Source: an uncultured SAR324 cluster bacterium
Lineage (GTDB): Bacteria > SAR324 > NAC60-12
DNA: 64,000 nt
NCBI GenBank assembly: GCA_905182865.1
Contig: CAJJCY010000001.1
Span: 186,001 to 250,000, forward strand
Direction: 5' to 3'
How positions within the stretch are numbered: the first letter of the stretch is position 1; the number at the start of each line of letters is the position of its first letter. Below are positions 9,636 through 18,720 of this stretch, in pieces. The translations under genes and the position numbers were made by a program. Under the pieces are notes generated by a model. The model was given only the letters and a program-made list of their open reading frames with translations, ran no database searches and was not told where the DNA came from.

Positions 9636-10211
9636 TTACAGTCTTCTGTGGGCTGATAAAATCATTTCAATACTCAGTTTTGGTTGCAGCAGGGCAGGTG
9701 TAGTATTTCCAAGCTGAAGTTTTTCCAGCACCAATAATCTCGGTCCGTTTTTTAGTTGGTTAAGAAATTGTAGGAATTGCTCGAATTCTCCCTTCAGTTT
9801 CAATCGAATTTTCAAAACCTGATTCAAAGATAAGGGTGTTTTTTCTTCCAAAGTAATTACTTCAAAAATCAATCCATTTTTCTGAATTGAGTCATTGAGC
9901 CAGCGTAACAGTTCGGCACGCTTCCACTGCGGTGGAAGAAGCTTATCCAAAGCAGTTTCTCTTTTCTCCAGAGACTGAACAAGATTAGGCTTTTTAGAAT
10001 TATTGTTGGCAGCATTTACTTGAATCAGACTATTTTCTATCTGCAGAATTTGAGATTTCAATTGCTTTATACTTTTTAACTCCGGAGCCAATATAAAATT
10101 GTGAAACAACAACAATGTCAGTAACACAATCAACCCCGCCAATAAAACTTGACGACTCCGGTTATTATTTACAATTGTACTGAAAATATCTGTAACTGAA
10201 GCTGAATTCAT
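9636..10211 (-). CDS. PilO-like inner-membrane protein
   Basis: The 191-residue protein has a short cytoplasmic N-terminus, one transmembrane helix (about residues 22-44), a coiled coil with KQLKSQILQIENSL, and a C-terminal ferredoxin-like domain containing KLKGEFEQFLQFLNQL, the hallmark region of PilO (compare GxY..l..Fl..L). PilO pairs with PilN and PilP to link the inner-membrane platform to the secretin. PilM, PilN and PilQ are not found nearby, so this is a partial or rearranged set. It is 8 bp downstream of the 10220-11314 gene, so probably one operon. Confidence 0.65.
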   Translation of the reverse strand: MNSASVTDIFSTIVNNNRSRQVLLAGLIVLLTLLLFHNFILAPELKSIKQLKSQILQIENSLIQVNAANNNSKKPNLVQSLEKRETALDKLLPPQWKRAELLRWLNDSIQKNGLIFEVITLEEKTPLSLNQVLKIRLKLKGEFEQFLQFLNQLKNGPRLLVLEKLQLGNTTPALLQPKLSIEMILSAHRRL

Positions 10212-10219
10212 GTTTATTG

Positions 10220-11314
10220 TCAGGAAGTGGATTTCTCAGGACGTTTTTTGTAGTTTAACCGGAATTGAAAAAACAAGGCTACTGTTGTAAATAATAAAAG
10301 TAGTACTACTCCTGAAACTATGGAATACTGCAGCGAAGTTACAGGAACATTGCTGATTGTAAATGTCAACAGATTTGAGTCTGAGACCTTGGTTTTCCAT
10401 GTGAGATAAGTTATATCATTAAAACTTTGTTTATCGGAAAAAGTGAGTTGTTCCGACTTAATCTGTAAGTATCCTTCAGGTGTCAAAACGTCAACTTTAT
10501 CCAGGGAGAGGTTAAATTCCCTGTTCATTTCCAAACTGCCAAACCAGCCAGGTAGGAGATATTGATAAATAATTTGTGAATTTCCTGTTGGAAAAACATG
10601 TTCAATTATTAAAACATTATCTTCCAGATAATGTTTAATCACAGCTCCGGAGTTGGTCTCCATCATCCTGAAATTTTCTATTCCTTCGGGTAGTTTCTGT
10701 TTCAAAGGCTGGTTTTTTGTATCAATTCTGTCTGCAGAGGAATTTGATAGTGCGAGAACTTCGGTTACAGTAACGGTTCCCAGTCCTGATTCAATTACAA
10801 TTGAAGCTCTATATGTTTCCAGTTTACCGACAGCAGTAGAAATCCCTGGAATGATAATGTTTTTTTGAATTAATGTTTCTCCGGCTTTTATAAAAAATAC
10901 TTTTGAACTGTATAATTTACCTTCTACCCGAGTCCCAATTTGATAGCCTGCGCGTAAATCAGGGATAATATTGAGAAACTCAAAGTTGCCTTCAGCATCA
11001 GTTTTTAACCGTGCCTGTGGGCCTATTGGAGTTACCTGTCCTTCCGTATTTAGGACAAATTTCAATAATACCACATCAAGTTTTACTTCGGGCATTACCA
11101 CATTGGATGGAAGTTGTACCTGGCCCTTCAGACGGATTTTGCCTTGCACGGACATGTTTTGTGAAAACGCGATTAAGGGCATTCCTCCTGTAAGTAAAGT
11201 CACCAGACAAATTGCCAAAAGAAGTTGCATGTATTTATTCCGTTTGTGTTTTACAATCTCGTAAAAAACACCAGAACTGTATACAGCCCATTTATTATTA
11301 TCGTACATTTTCAA
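10220..11314 (-). CDS. Exported protein with carboxypeptidase-regulatory-like domain and C-terminal membrane anchor
   Basis: The reading frame is 364 residues. The hydrophobic signal sequence begins only at Met29 (MQLLLAICLVTLLTGG), so the true start may be internal. After it comes a beta-rich region reading LKTDAEGNFEFLNIIPDLRAGYQ, typical of carboxypeptidase-regulatory-like/transthyretin-type domains, then further beta structure, one C-terminal transmembrane helix (about residues 330-350) and a short basic tail. The topology is periplasmic with a C-terminal anchor. It overlaps the upstream TPR gene by 4 bp (translational coupling). The function is unknown; context suggests an envelope-spanning machine. 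Confidence 0.6.
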   Translation of the reverse strand: MKMYDNNKWAVYSSGVFYEIVKHKRNKYMQLLLAICLVTLLTGGMPLIAFSQNMSVQGKIRLKGQVQLPSNVVMPEVKLDVVLLKFVLNTEGQVTPIGPQARLKTDAEGNFEFLNIIPDLRAGYQIGTRVEGKLYSSKVFFIKAGETLIQKNIIIPGISTAVGKLETYRASIVIESGLGTVTVTEVLALSNSSADRIDTKNQPLKQKLPEGIENFRMMETNSGAVIKHYLEDNVLIIEHVFPTGNSQIIYQYLLPGWFGSLEMNREFNLSLDKVDVLTPEGYLQIKSEQLTFSDKQSFNDITYLTWKTKVSDSNLLTFTISNVPVTSLQYSIVSGVVLLLLFTTVALFFQFRLNYKKRPEKSTS

Positions 11315-13032
11315 CCTTCAGAAGAATTAAGAGATTTTAAATAGTTGCTTATTTCCTTTGCCTTTTCCTTGGCAGTATTTTGATACTGTTTTAATTTTGC
11401 TGGTGCACGTGCTTTGGCTACAAGTCGATAGTGCAGTAAAGCGGATTTCCACTTTTCTTTTAAATGATACAATGTTCCAAGTTCAAAGTGAATCTGAACA
11501 TAAAGTGAGGAGTTTTTTGAAACTTCACGACCAGCCAGTTCTTTGAGTCTTTTGATAGCCATTCCCGGTTTGTTTGCGTCACGATCAAGCTTTGCTACCC
11601 AGAATGCAGCATCCAATTCCTGGGGCGTGGAGCCACCTCCATCAGAACGCATCAGCCAAATACGGGCTTTGTCGTTTTGTTTAAGATAGAATGACTGATG
11701 GTAGCCGATGAGGTAGGCGTATGTTCGGGAGTCATTTTTGGGCCGCGAACTTTTCTTGAGAACACTATATGCCCGCTTGTAAATCACTACCAAAGACGCA
11801 TAATCCTTGGATCGTTCATAAAGCCGTTTAAGTTCTCCTACCAGTTGCAGTACCAGATCAACATCTTTGTCAGGAGTCTTTTTGAGAGCTCTTCTATAGT
11901 ATCCTTTTGCACGTTTATATCCTCCTAATTTTGCTGCGGCATATCCTTGGTCAATTTGAGCTTTTACAGTAAGTGTCTTTTTTTTGTCATAAGTTGCCAG
12001 CAACACATAAGCATCCAGGATTCCATTATATTTTTTGTTTCCGGACTTTTGGTTTTCTGCATAAAGCAGAAGGTCAAAATTGGTATCATTCAAAACTCTC
12101 TTGTTTTCAGTAACCTCCTTGCGTATTGTTTTGCTGATTTTAGTCCACTCTCCCTGTTCAATCCATTTTTGGAAAGAACTTTGTGCCAGAAACGTTTTTA
12201 TTTCTGACTGCCGCTTTTTATCTTCTTGATTGAGAGGTTTTACTTTTAAAGCCTGGAGGTAATATTTCAGTGAGAGGTCTTTTTTCCCAAGTTTATCTGC
12301 AGCTTTTGCCTGGTTAATAAGTGCATCCAGTGTTTTAGCACGTTTTTGGTCATGCTTTCGTAAAAGGGCATAAGCACCCAGTACGCCGGACCAATTTTCC
12401 AGTTTATTTTCTGCAAAGAGCAGTTGCGAAAAATATTGTTCATCAAGCGAAACGGAACCGGACTGAACCTCTTTTTTAATATATGCAGAAACTTCCTTCC
12501 AGTTTCCTTGTGAAGTAAGTTCCTGTAGACGAAATCCAGAAATGTATTTATTGAGCTGTTCTAAATTTTGTGAATCTTCTGGAAATGCTTTTTTCCAGCG
12601 TTCGTAAATTATTTTTATTCGTTCAAGACGTTGAAAGTCTTTTCTCTGTTTGGCAGCGAAAACCCAAAGTTGAAAATCTGCTATTGTCAAAATAGGATTT
12701 TTTTTGTCATAAACCTCTTGATATTCCCAGGTCAACCTCTTCCAGTCCTCTAACTGTTTGTGTGTCACAATCAACATCTGGATTGAATGTTCACGATATT
12801 TTTTAGTATTACGGATTTGTCGTAAATCTAGGCGGGCTTCGTTCCACCTTTTTGTTTCAATCAGACAACTGCCCCTCATGTAAAGTAAATGCTCCCACTC
12901 TTTTGTATTTGATTTTTTTATACTCTGCATGTAGTTCTGATTTAATTCCTGTAGAATTCTTTCTTTGTTTTGTTCAAAGTATTCTAAATTAAGAAAGAAT
13001 TCATACAACCTCTGTATCTCATTGCTGGTCAT
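11311..13032 (-). CDS. TPR-repeat protein (573 aa), probably cytoplasmic or membrane-associated
   Basis: The protein is built of degenerate tetratricopeptide helices throughout, for example QGYAAAKLGGYKRAKGYYRRALKKTP and ELGTLYHLKEKWKSALLHYRLVAKA. There is no signal peptide or transmembrane helix; it is Lys-rich. The start overlaps the end of the preceding 804-residue TPR gene by 14 bp and its stop overlaps the next start by 4 bp, so the genes are translationally coupled. It presumably scaffolds the same envelope complex. No specific family is recognised. Confidence 0.7.
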   Translation of the reverse strand: MTSNEIQRLYEFFLNLEYFEQNKERILQELNQNYMQSIKKSNTKEWEHLLYMRGSCLIETKRWNEARLDLRQIRNTKKYREHSIQMLIVTHKQLEDWKRLTWEYQEVYDKKNPILTIADFQLWVFAAKQRKDFQRLERIKIIYERWKKAFPEDSQNLEQLNKYISGFRLQELTSQGNWKEVSAYIKKEVQSGSVSLDEQYFSQLLFAENKLENWSGVLGAYALLRKHDQKRAKTLDALINQAKAADKLGKKDLSLKYYLQALKVKPLNQEDKKRQSEIKTFLAQSSFQKWIEQGEWTKISKTIRKEVTENKRVLNDTNFDLLLYAENQKSGNKKYNGILDAYVLLATYDKKKTLTVKAQIDQGYAAAKLGGYKRAKGYYRRALKKTPDKDVDLVLQLVGELKRLYERSKDYASLVVIYKRAYSVLKKSSRPKNDSRTYAYLIGYHQSFYLKQNDKARIWLMRSDGGGSTPQELDAAFWVAKLDRDANKPGMAIKRLKELAGREVSKNSSLYVQIHFELGTLYHLKEKWKSALLHYRLVAKARAPAKLKQYQNTAKEKAKEISNYLKSLNSSEG

Positions 13033-15433
13033 TCTTCTTCACAAGAAAGCCCTGCAATTTCATCGGGAGATAGAGGACTAATAAATTTTGCAAGAGATCA
13101 TTATTTTTCTGGTAATCAGGATGCAGGAGGACTTGTTCCAACACAGCAATTGCCAGAAAGGGTTTTTTGTTTTCCACATAGAGGTAACCCAAGCTTAGCT
13201 GTGTTTCAGTAATGTTTCCAACAGCACCGCTGGCGAGATATTTTTCAAAGATCTTAATGGCCTTTTTTTGCTGTTTGTTTTCTGTGTAGAGGTAACCTAA
13301 TCTAAGTTGTATCTCTTCACGATGTTCTTCATTATCCCCAGCGAGATATTTTTCAAAGATCTTAATGGCCTTTTTTTGCTGTTTCCTTTCTGTGAACAAA
13401 AAACCTAGTTGGTATTGAACTTCACCGACATGTGTTTTGTCCTTTAAACTTAGGTATTTCTTGAAACTGTCAACAGCATTTTCAGCTTGTTTTGTTTCAA
13501 GATAAAGGTAGCCCAATCGAAAAAGCACTTCTCCCATATAAGTTTTGTCTTTAGTACTGAGATACTTTTCAAATATCTCGACAGCCTTTTCCTGTTGTTT
13601 GACTCTAATATAGAGAAACCCTAACTGGTAAAGCACTTCTCCCATATAAGTTTTGTCTTTAGTACTGAGATACTTTTCAAAGATCTGAATAGCCTTTTTT
13701 TGTTGCTTTGCTTCAATGTAGAGAAATCCCAGTTGGTAAAGGACTTCGTTGGTATAAGTTTTGTCTTTGGTACTGAGATACTTTTCAAAGATCTGAATAG
13801 CCTTTTTTTGTTGCTTTGCTTCAATGTAGAGAAATCCCAGTTGGTAAAGGACTTCGTTGGTATAAGTTTTGTCTTTGGTACTGAGATACTTTTCAAAGAT
13901 CTGAACAGCCTTTTTTTGTTGCTTTGCTTCAATGTAGAGAAATCCCAGTTGGTAAAGGACTTCGTTGGTATAAGTTTTGTCTTTGGTACTGAGATATTTT
14001 TCAAAAATCTGAACAGCTTTTTTTTGTTGCTTTGCTTCAATGTAGAGGAACCCTAACTGGTAATGTACTTCTCCCACATAAGTTTTGTCTCTAGTGCTGA
14101 GATACTTTTCAAAGATCTGGACAGCCTTTTCTGGACGTTTTGCTTCAATGTAGAGAAATCCCAGTTGGTAAAGGACTTCGTTGGTATAAGTTTTATCTTT
14201 GGTACGGAGATACTTTTCGAAGATCTGAATAGCCTTTTGCGGCTGTTTTGTGTTAAAAAACAAATAACCTAAGCGATAATGAACTTCAGCTGCATAATTT
14301 TTGTCTTTTGTGCTTAAATATTTTTGAAAAGCATGAATGGCTTCATTTGGTTTGTGTGGTTGCTGCAACACACCAATTCTGTAATAGGCAAGTGCCTGAT
14401 ACTTATTATCATTCTTATTTAAATATAGTTTGTAGTGCTTAATCAGTATACTTACTGCCTTTGAGTCCAATGATTCAGTATTTGTTTCTTGTACTGAAAC
14501 TGCATATGCCATTTCTGCTCGTAAAAAAGCAGACACAACAGCCAGTTTTGAGTCTGGATGCATTGTTAAAATACGCGCAAACCAACTTTCAGCTTTTTTG
14601 TAGTTTTTCTCTTGCTGAAAGCCTGTGGCTAACTGGTATTTTAGATTCAAAGCCTGTTCAGGTTTGATTGACTTTGAGTTTTTCAAGTATTGGCTCCATG
14701 CTTCTTCTGCTTTAGTAAAGTCCTTCAGGAACCACCATGACCGTCCCATTAAATGCAACCGTTCCTGCTGATGCTTCAGATTTAATAGTTCAGGTTCTAC
14801 TTTAACGAAATGAAGTGTTGACTCCTGATATAAAAGCAGAGCATCTTTGTTGTTTATTTTTCGTAGAGACTCTGCCTGGAAAGAAGATGCATAACCCAGC
14901 CAAAAAAGTGCTTCATCTCTGTATTTTGTAGTGGGAAAATCAAGCAGCAGCAATTTTAAGGTTCTGATAGAAGCAGTATACTTTCTAGTGAGGGCCAGTG
15001 AAATTCCTTTATGTAGCATTGAATTGTCTAAATAGGTTTTACTGCTGGGAAAGTTTTTTTTCAGTTCATCATAAGCTTTGATTGCCGCCTTAAGATCGCC
15101 TCCCTTTCTTAAGGCTTCTGCCCTAAGGAAAAAAATCTCCTCACGTGCATCACTATCCTTAAATTCTTCAAGAAAACACTTTGAGGACTCACTTGATACG
15201 GAAAACAGTTCATCTTCAAATAATCCTTTTGTCATAGCCAACTGCTCATCTTCAGTCAGACCACTGGTTAAGCACTGTGCTGAAGCAGTACCGGTTACTA
15301 AATAAAAAAAGATGCTTGTCAGTAAAGAAAATATGCTCCAGAATCGTAATTTTGGAGAAACTTTTGGGCAGGTTATTTTCACGAATCTAAACTGACAAAT
15401 AGTTGTTATTTGTGTTTTCAGGTAGTGGATCAT
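13019..15433 (-). CDS. Large TPR protein with near-identical tandem 36-residue repeats
   Basis: The 804-residue protein has an N-terminal hydrophobic segment (about residues 32-52, ending in TGTASAQC) that could be a signal peptide or lipoprotein signal. It then contains degenerate TPRs, followed by about a dozen regular 36-residue units of the type IFEKYLSTKDKTY...VLYQLGFLYIEAKQQ. The central units are almost identical even at DNA level (108-bp period), showing recent duplication or homogenisation. YbgF/BamD/PilF-like TPR proteins are exported partners of envelope machines. It is the first gene of the operon running to 9106. Repeat number could be collapsed or expanded in an assembly. Confidence 0.75.
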   Translation of the reverse strand: MIHYLKTQITTICQFRFVKITCPKVSPKLRFWSIFSLLTSIFFYLVTGTASAQCLTSGLTEDEQLAMTKGLFEDELFSVSSESSKCFLEEFKDSDAREEIFFLRAEALRKGGDLKAAIKAYDELKKNFPSSKTYLDNSMLHKGISLALTRKYTASIRTLKLLLLDFPTTKYRDEALFWLGYASSFQAESLRKINNKDALLLYQESTLHFVKVEPELLNLKHQQERLHLMGRSWWFLKDFTKAEEAWSQYLKNSKSIKPEQALNLKYQLATGFQQEKNYKKAESWFARILTMHPDSKLAVVSAFLRAEMAYAVSVQETNTESLDSKAVSILIKHYKLYLNKNDNKYQALAYYRIGVLQQPHKPNEAIHAFQKYLSTKDKNYAAEVHYRLGYLFFNTKQPQKAIQIFEKYLRTKDKTYTNEVLYQLGFLYIEAKRPEKAVQIFEKYLSTRDKTYVGEVHYQLGFLYIEAKQQKKAVQIFEKYLSTKDKTYTNEVLYQLGFLYIEAKQQKKAVQIFEKYLSTKDKTYTNEVLYQLGFLYIEAKQQKKAIQIFEKYLSTKDKTYTNEVLYQLGFLYIEAKQQKKAIQIFEKYLSTKDKTYMGEVLYQLGFLYIRVKQQEKAVEIFEKYLSTKDKTYMGEVLFRLGYLYLETKQAENAVDSFKKYLSLKDKTHVGEVQYQLGFLFTERKQQKKAIKIFEKYLAGDNEEHREEIQLRLGYLYTENKQQKKAIKIFEKYLASGAVGNITETQLSLGYLYVENKKPFLAIAVLEQVLLHPDYQKNNDLLQNLLVLYLPMKLQGFLVKKNDQQ
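13530..14240. repeat. Tandem 108-bp coding repeats inside the TPR gene
   Basis: Six to seven consecutive 108-bp units lie here. The phrase TATAAGTTTTGTCTTTGGTA recurs at 13753, 13861 and 13969, exactly 108 bp apart, with only scattered substitutions between the central units. The period equals 36 codons and keeps frame. Shadow frames on both strands therefore also repeat and should not be taken as genes. Confidence 0.9.
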
Positions 15434-15463
15434 TAGCTTTATAAGTTCTACAATGCAGACAAT

Positions 15464-15772
15464 CTAATTATCCACGCCTTCTAAAATTTTTTTCCAGGAC
15501 TTCGGATCAGATTTAAGGATTTCCACAGTTTTGAAACGACTGGTTTGACCTTGAACCACTTTCACATTTGTTTTTGCAGTTTTTAATGATTTTGAAATAA
15601 ATTTCACACATTCCCGATTGGCCTGATTATCTACGGGTGCTGCAGTAACACGAAGACGTATCCGTCCGTTGTGTTGGCCTGCCCACTCATTTTGTGAAGC
15701 ACGTGGTTGAAGGAAGATGTGCAGTACCAAAGTCTCACCATTCCAGAAATATGCAGAACTATGAACAGACAT
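15464..15772 (-). CDS. yggU: DUF167/YggU-family protein
   Basis: The 102-residue length and the motifs LHIFLQPRASQNEW, GRIRLRVTAAPVDNQANRECVKFISK and VVQGQTSRFKTVEI match the YggU/DUF167 family (usual core PGA..n..l...la..l...k..v.i..G..sr.K.v.i). The family is widespread and of unknown function, commonly located near yggT. It sits 30 bp upstream of the TPR operon on the same strand and diverges from trpF with about 100 bp between them. Confidence 0.85.
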   Translation of the reverse strand: MSVHSSAYFWNGETLVLHIFLQPRASQNEWAGQHNGRIRLRVTAAPVDNQANRECVKFISKSLKTAKTNVKVVQGQTSRFKTVEILKSDPKSWKKILEGVDN

Positions 15773-15875
15773 CTAGTTTTCCGTAATATTTCCATTGCTA
15801 ATTTTGTAAGAATTCGTATCTTAGAATAACAATATATTATAACGTTATAGTTAAAAAAAACCAATCCAGAAGCCA

Positions 15876-16508
15876 ATGAGAACGAATCACACCACTGTTT
15901 ATCCAAAAGTTAAAATTTGCGGGATAACCAGTCCTGAACAGGCTTTGTCCTGTGCAGAATTAGGTGCAGACTGGATTGGACTAAACTGCTGGCCTGGTTC
16001 TTCCCGTTACATTTCTCCGGAAGAAGTCCGCAAAATTGTAAGTGTGCTTCCGGAATCGGTGACAACTGTTGGTATTTTTGTCAATGAATCACTGGAATCG
16101 CTGGAAAAAATAATGATTGAAACACACCTGAACTTGGCACAATTGCATGGCGATGAGTCTGTTGAATTAACTGCTAAATTAGGAGTGCCATTTTATAAAG
16201 CATTTCGTGTGTCTGCTGAATTTAAGCTGGAACAAATACAAGAGTTTGGGAGAGAATACTTTTTACTGGATGCCTTCAGCAAAAATCATTACGGAGGTTC
16301 CGGACAAAAAATTGACTGGGACCGGGCAAGTACTGCTTCAGGTTTGGGAAAGCTGATTCTGGCAGGAGGGTTGACTCCGGAAAATGTTGCAGAGGCAGTA
16401 AAGATTGTACAACCGTGGGGAGTGGATGTTTGTAGCGGTGTAGAAAGCGAACCTGGGATTAAAGATTTGTGGCGAGTTGAAAAATTTATTCGAAACCTTA
16501 GAAATTGA
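15876..16508 (+). CDS. trpF: Phosphoribosylanthranilate isomerase
   Basis: The 210-residue protein has the diagnostic motifs VKICGIT (catalytic Cys), VGIFVNES, LAQLHGDES, LLDAFSKNHYGGSGQKIDW (catalytic Asp and phosphate loop), LAGGLTPENV and GVDVCSGVESEPGIKD. It catalyses the Amadori rearrangement of N-(5-phosphoribosyl)anthranilate in tryptophan synthesis. The first of three co-oriented genes (trpF, trpEG, PLP dehydratase), which suggests a biosynthetic operon. The intergenic distance to trpEG is 32 bp. Confidence 0.95.
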   Translation: MRTNHTTVYPKVKICGITSPEQALSCAELGADWIGLNCWPGSSRYISPEEVRKIVSVLPESVTTVGIFVNESLESLEKIMIETHLNLAQLHGDESVELTAKLGVPFYKAFRVSAEFKLEQIQEFGREYFLLDAFSKNHYGGSGQKIDWDRASTASGLGKLILAGGLTPENVAEAVKIVQPWGVDVCSGVESEPGIKDLWRVEKFIRNLRN

Positions 16509-16540
16509 TTTCTTTAAACACTTAAAATTTACTTGAAGCT

Positions 16541-18718
16541 ATGAATAATTCAACTTTTACAACACTGGGCGGTATAAAAATAGAAAAGTCGATTACACCC
16601 CTGGATGCGGAACATGCACTTGATAAAATATATCAATATATTGACACTAAAAAAGGAGCACTTTTTGTTAGTAATTACGAAGTACCGGACCGTTATTCCC
16701 GCTGGGATTTAGGTTTTGTGCATCCTGCATTGGAACTGATTGCCAGGAAAAGACAGTTTGAAATCAACGCGCTGAATCCGAATGGAACACGACTGCTGAA
16801 ATTGATAGCTCCTGCTTTACAAAATCATCCCCATCTTGAATCACTGGTTTTTGGTACTGATCCGAATCTTACTGCAGAAAAGATTTCCGGTACTGTGAAA
16901 CCAAGGCCAGATTTCTTTGCTGAAGAAGAACGGAGTCGTCAGCCAAGCGTGTTTTCTGTTATTCGCAAAATATTTGAACTATTCCAAAGTGTTGATCCTT
17001 ATCTTGGATTGTATGGAGCATTTGGTTACGATTTGGTTTATCAATTTGAAAATATTGAAGCAAGACATAAACGGGATCCGGAACAAACTGACTGCCATTT
17101 GTTTTTGCCTGTCGAACTGGTGATTGTTGACCGGCAAAAAGAGGAAGCTTCCAAAATTGAATATCACATTGAAACTCCGGACGGTATGACTGAAAGCTGG
17201 TGGAATACTGGCGATGAATTCCAGGTTGCCGTGGGAAAGGCTGATGGTAAAATAAACTGTGATCATGAAGCAGGTGAGTTTGAACAGAAAGTGGCTAAAA
17301 TTCAAGAAGGCTGCCGGCGTGGAGATTTTTTTGAAGTCGTACTATCTCAATCTTTTTCTACTGGTTTTGCAGAAAAGCCTTCAACTTTGTTCAAAAGAAT
17401 TTGTGAACAAAATCCCAGCCCTTACAGTTTTTTGATCAACATGGGTAAGGAGCAACTGGTTGGTGCATCTCCTGAAATGTATGTACGTGTCAAGGAAGAA
17501 CGTTTTGAAACCAGTCCCATTTCAGGAACAGTACCAGTCGGAGGTGATCCGATGGAAACAGCTGAACGTATAAAAGCACTCATATCTTCGGAAAAAGAAG
17601 AATCAGAACTAACTATGTGTACGGATGTGGATCGTAACGATATGGCCAGAATTTGTGAACCCGGTAGTGTTCATTTAATTGGACGGCGCCTGCTGGAACG
17701 TTATTCACGCCTGATTCATACAGTTGATCATTTGGAAGGTGTTTTAAATAAAGACAGAGATGCAGTTGATGCTATTTTGACACACATGTGGGCCTGTACT
17801 GTGACAGGTTCACCAAAACCTGTTGCCATGCAGACAATTGAAAATATGGAAAATTCACCTCGCGGCTGGTACAGTGGCTGTATTGGTTTTTTGTGGTTTA
17901 ACGGTTTTGTCAGCACCGGAATGACATTGCGTACGGTTCATCTTAAAAACGGCCGAGCTTCTGTACGTGCCGGTGCAACACTGCTCTATGACTCAGATCC
18001 GGCTACAGAAGAACGAGAGACACACATCAAGGCTTCAGCCTTTTTAGGTGCGACTTTGGGCAATAAACCGGCTGCTGCTGAAGACATTGATTTGCCGCAA
18101 ACGGGTGGGGGAAAAACGGTTTTATTTGTCGATAATCAAGACAGTTTTGTACACACATTAGCAAGTTATGTCAGGCAAACCGGAGCAAAAGTAATCACCC
18201 TCCGTTCAGGATTTCCGTATCAGATGCTGGACGAAATTTCTCCGGATTTACTTTTTATTTCACCAGGTCCGGGATTCCCAAGTGAACAAAAAGTTCCGGA
18301 ATTAGTCGGTGAAGCACTCAATAGGGATATTCCAGTTTTTGGCGTCTGTCTCGGACATCAGGGTATTGCGGAACATTTTGGTGGGAAACTGCTGACTCTT
18401 GAACATCCTGTTCACGGTAAGTCCGCTGAGATTATACACAGCGGAGATTCATTTTATGCAGGGTTGCCGAACCCATTCAGCGCAGGACGTTATCATAGTC
18501 TTTACGTGGATTCAACTTCACTTCCAGAATGTCTGGAAGTCACCGCGAAAACTGATTCCGGTCTGATAATGGGGCTTCGGCACAAAAAACTGCCCGTGGC
18601 TTCAGTGCAATTTCATCCGGAATCCATTCTGACACTCAAAGACCAATCCGGATTACGGATGATCAACAAGATGATGGCAGAACTTACTTCAGGGACAAAT
18701 AACAAAGAAGGCTCATAA
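16541..18718 (+). CDS. trpE(G): Fused anthranilate synthase, TrpE-TrpG
   Basis: This 725-residue protein joins a chorismate-binding TrpE half to a glutamine amidotransferase TrpG half. The TrpE half (residues about 1-510) shows ETSPISGTVPVGGD, TMCTDVDRNDMARICEPGSV, TGSPKP, and the RAGATLLYDSDP..E region. The TrpG half (from about 525) shows VLFVDNQDSFVHTL, ISPGPG, the nucleophile Cys in VFGVCLGHQGIAEHFGG and the catalytic His/Glu in SVQFHPES. Such one-chain enzymes are typical of Rhizobiales and a scattered set of other bacteria. Together with TrpF it makes and isomerises anthranilate-derived intermediates. Confidence 0.95.
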   Translation: MNNSTFTTLGGIKIEKSITPLDAEHALDKIYQYIDTKKGALFVSNYEVPDRYSRWDLGFVHPALELIARKRQFEINALNPNGTRLLKLIAPALQNHPHLESLVFGTDPNLTAEKISGTVKPRPDFFAEEERSRQPSVFSVIRKIFELFQSVDPYLGLYGAFGYDLVYQFENIEARHKRDPEQTDCHLFLPVELVIVDRQKEEASKIEYHIETPDGMTESWWNTGDEFQVAVGKADGKINCDHEAGEFEQKVAKIQEGCRRGDFFEVVLSQSFSTGFAEKPSTLFKRICEQNPSPYSFLINMGKEQLVGASPEMYVRVKEERFETSPISGTVPVGGDPMETAERIKALISSEKEESELTMCTDVDRNDMARICEPGSVHLIGRRLLERYSRLIHTVDHLEGVLNKDRDAVDAILTHMWACTVTGSPKPVAMQTIENMENSPRGWYSGCIGFLWFNGFVSTGMTLRTVHLKNGRASVRAGATLLYDSDPATEERETHIKASAFLGATLGNKPAAAEDIDLPQTGGGKTVLFVDNQDSFVHTLASYVRQTGAKVITLRSGFPYQMLDEISPDLLFISPGPGFPSEQKVPELVGEALNRDIPVFGVCLGHQGIAEHFGGKLLTLEHPVHGKSAEIIHSGDSFYAGLPNPFSAGRYHSLYVDSTSLPECLEVTAKTDSGLIMGLRHKKLPVASVQFHPESILTLKDQSGLRMINKMMAELTSGTNNKEGS

Positions 18719-18720
18719 AT

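Noticed and set aside
13621-14056. Repeated ORFs on other frames within the TPR repeats
   Set aside because: They are shadows created by the repeat period and have no start signals or homology.
13530-14240. CRISPR array
   Set aside because: The 108-bp period has no unique spacers, stays in frame and encodes TPR units.
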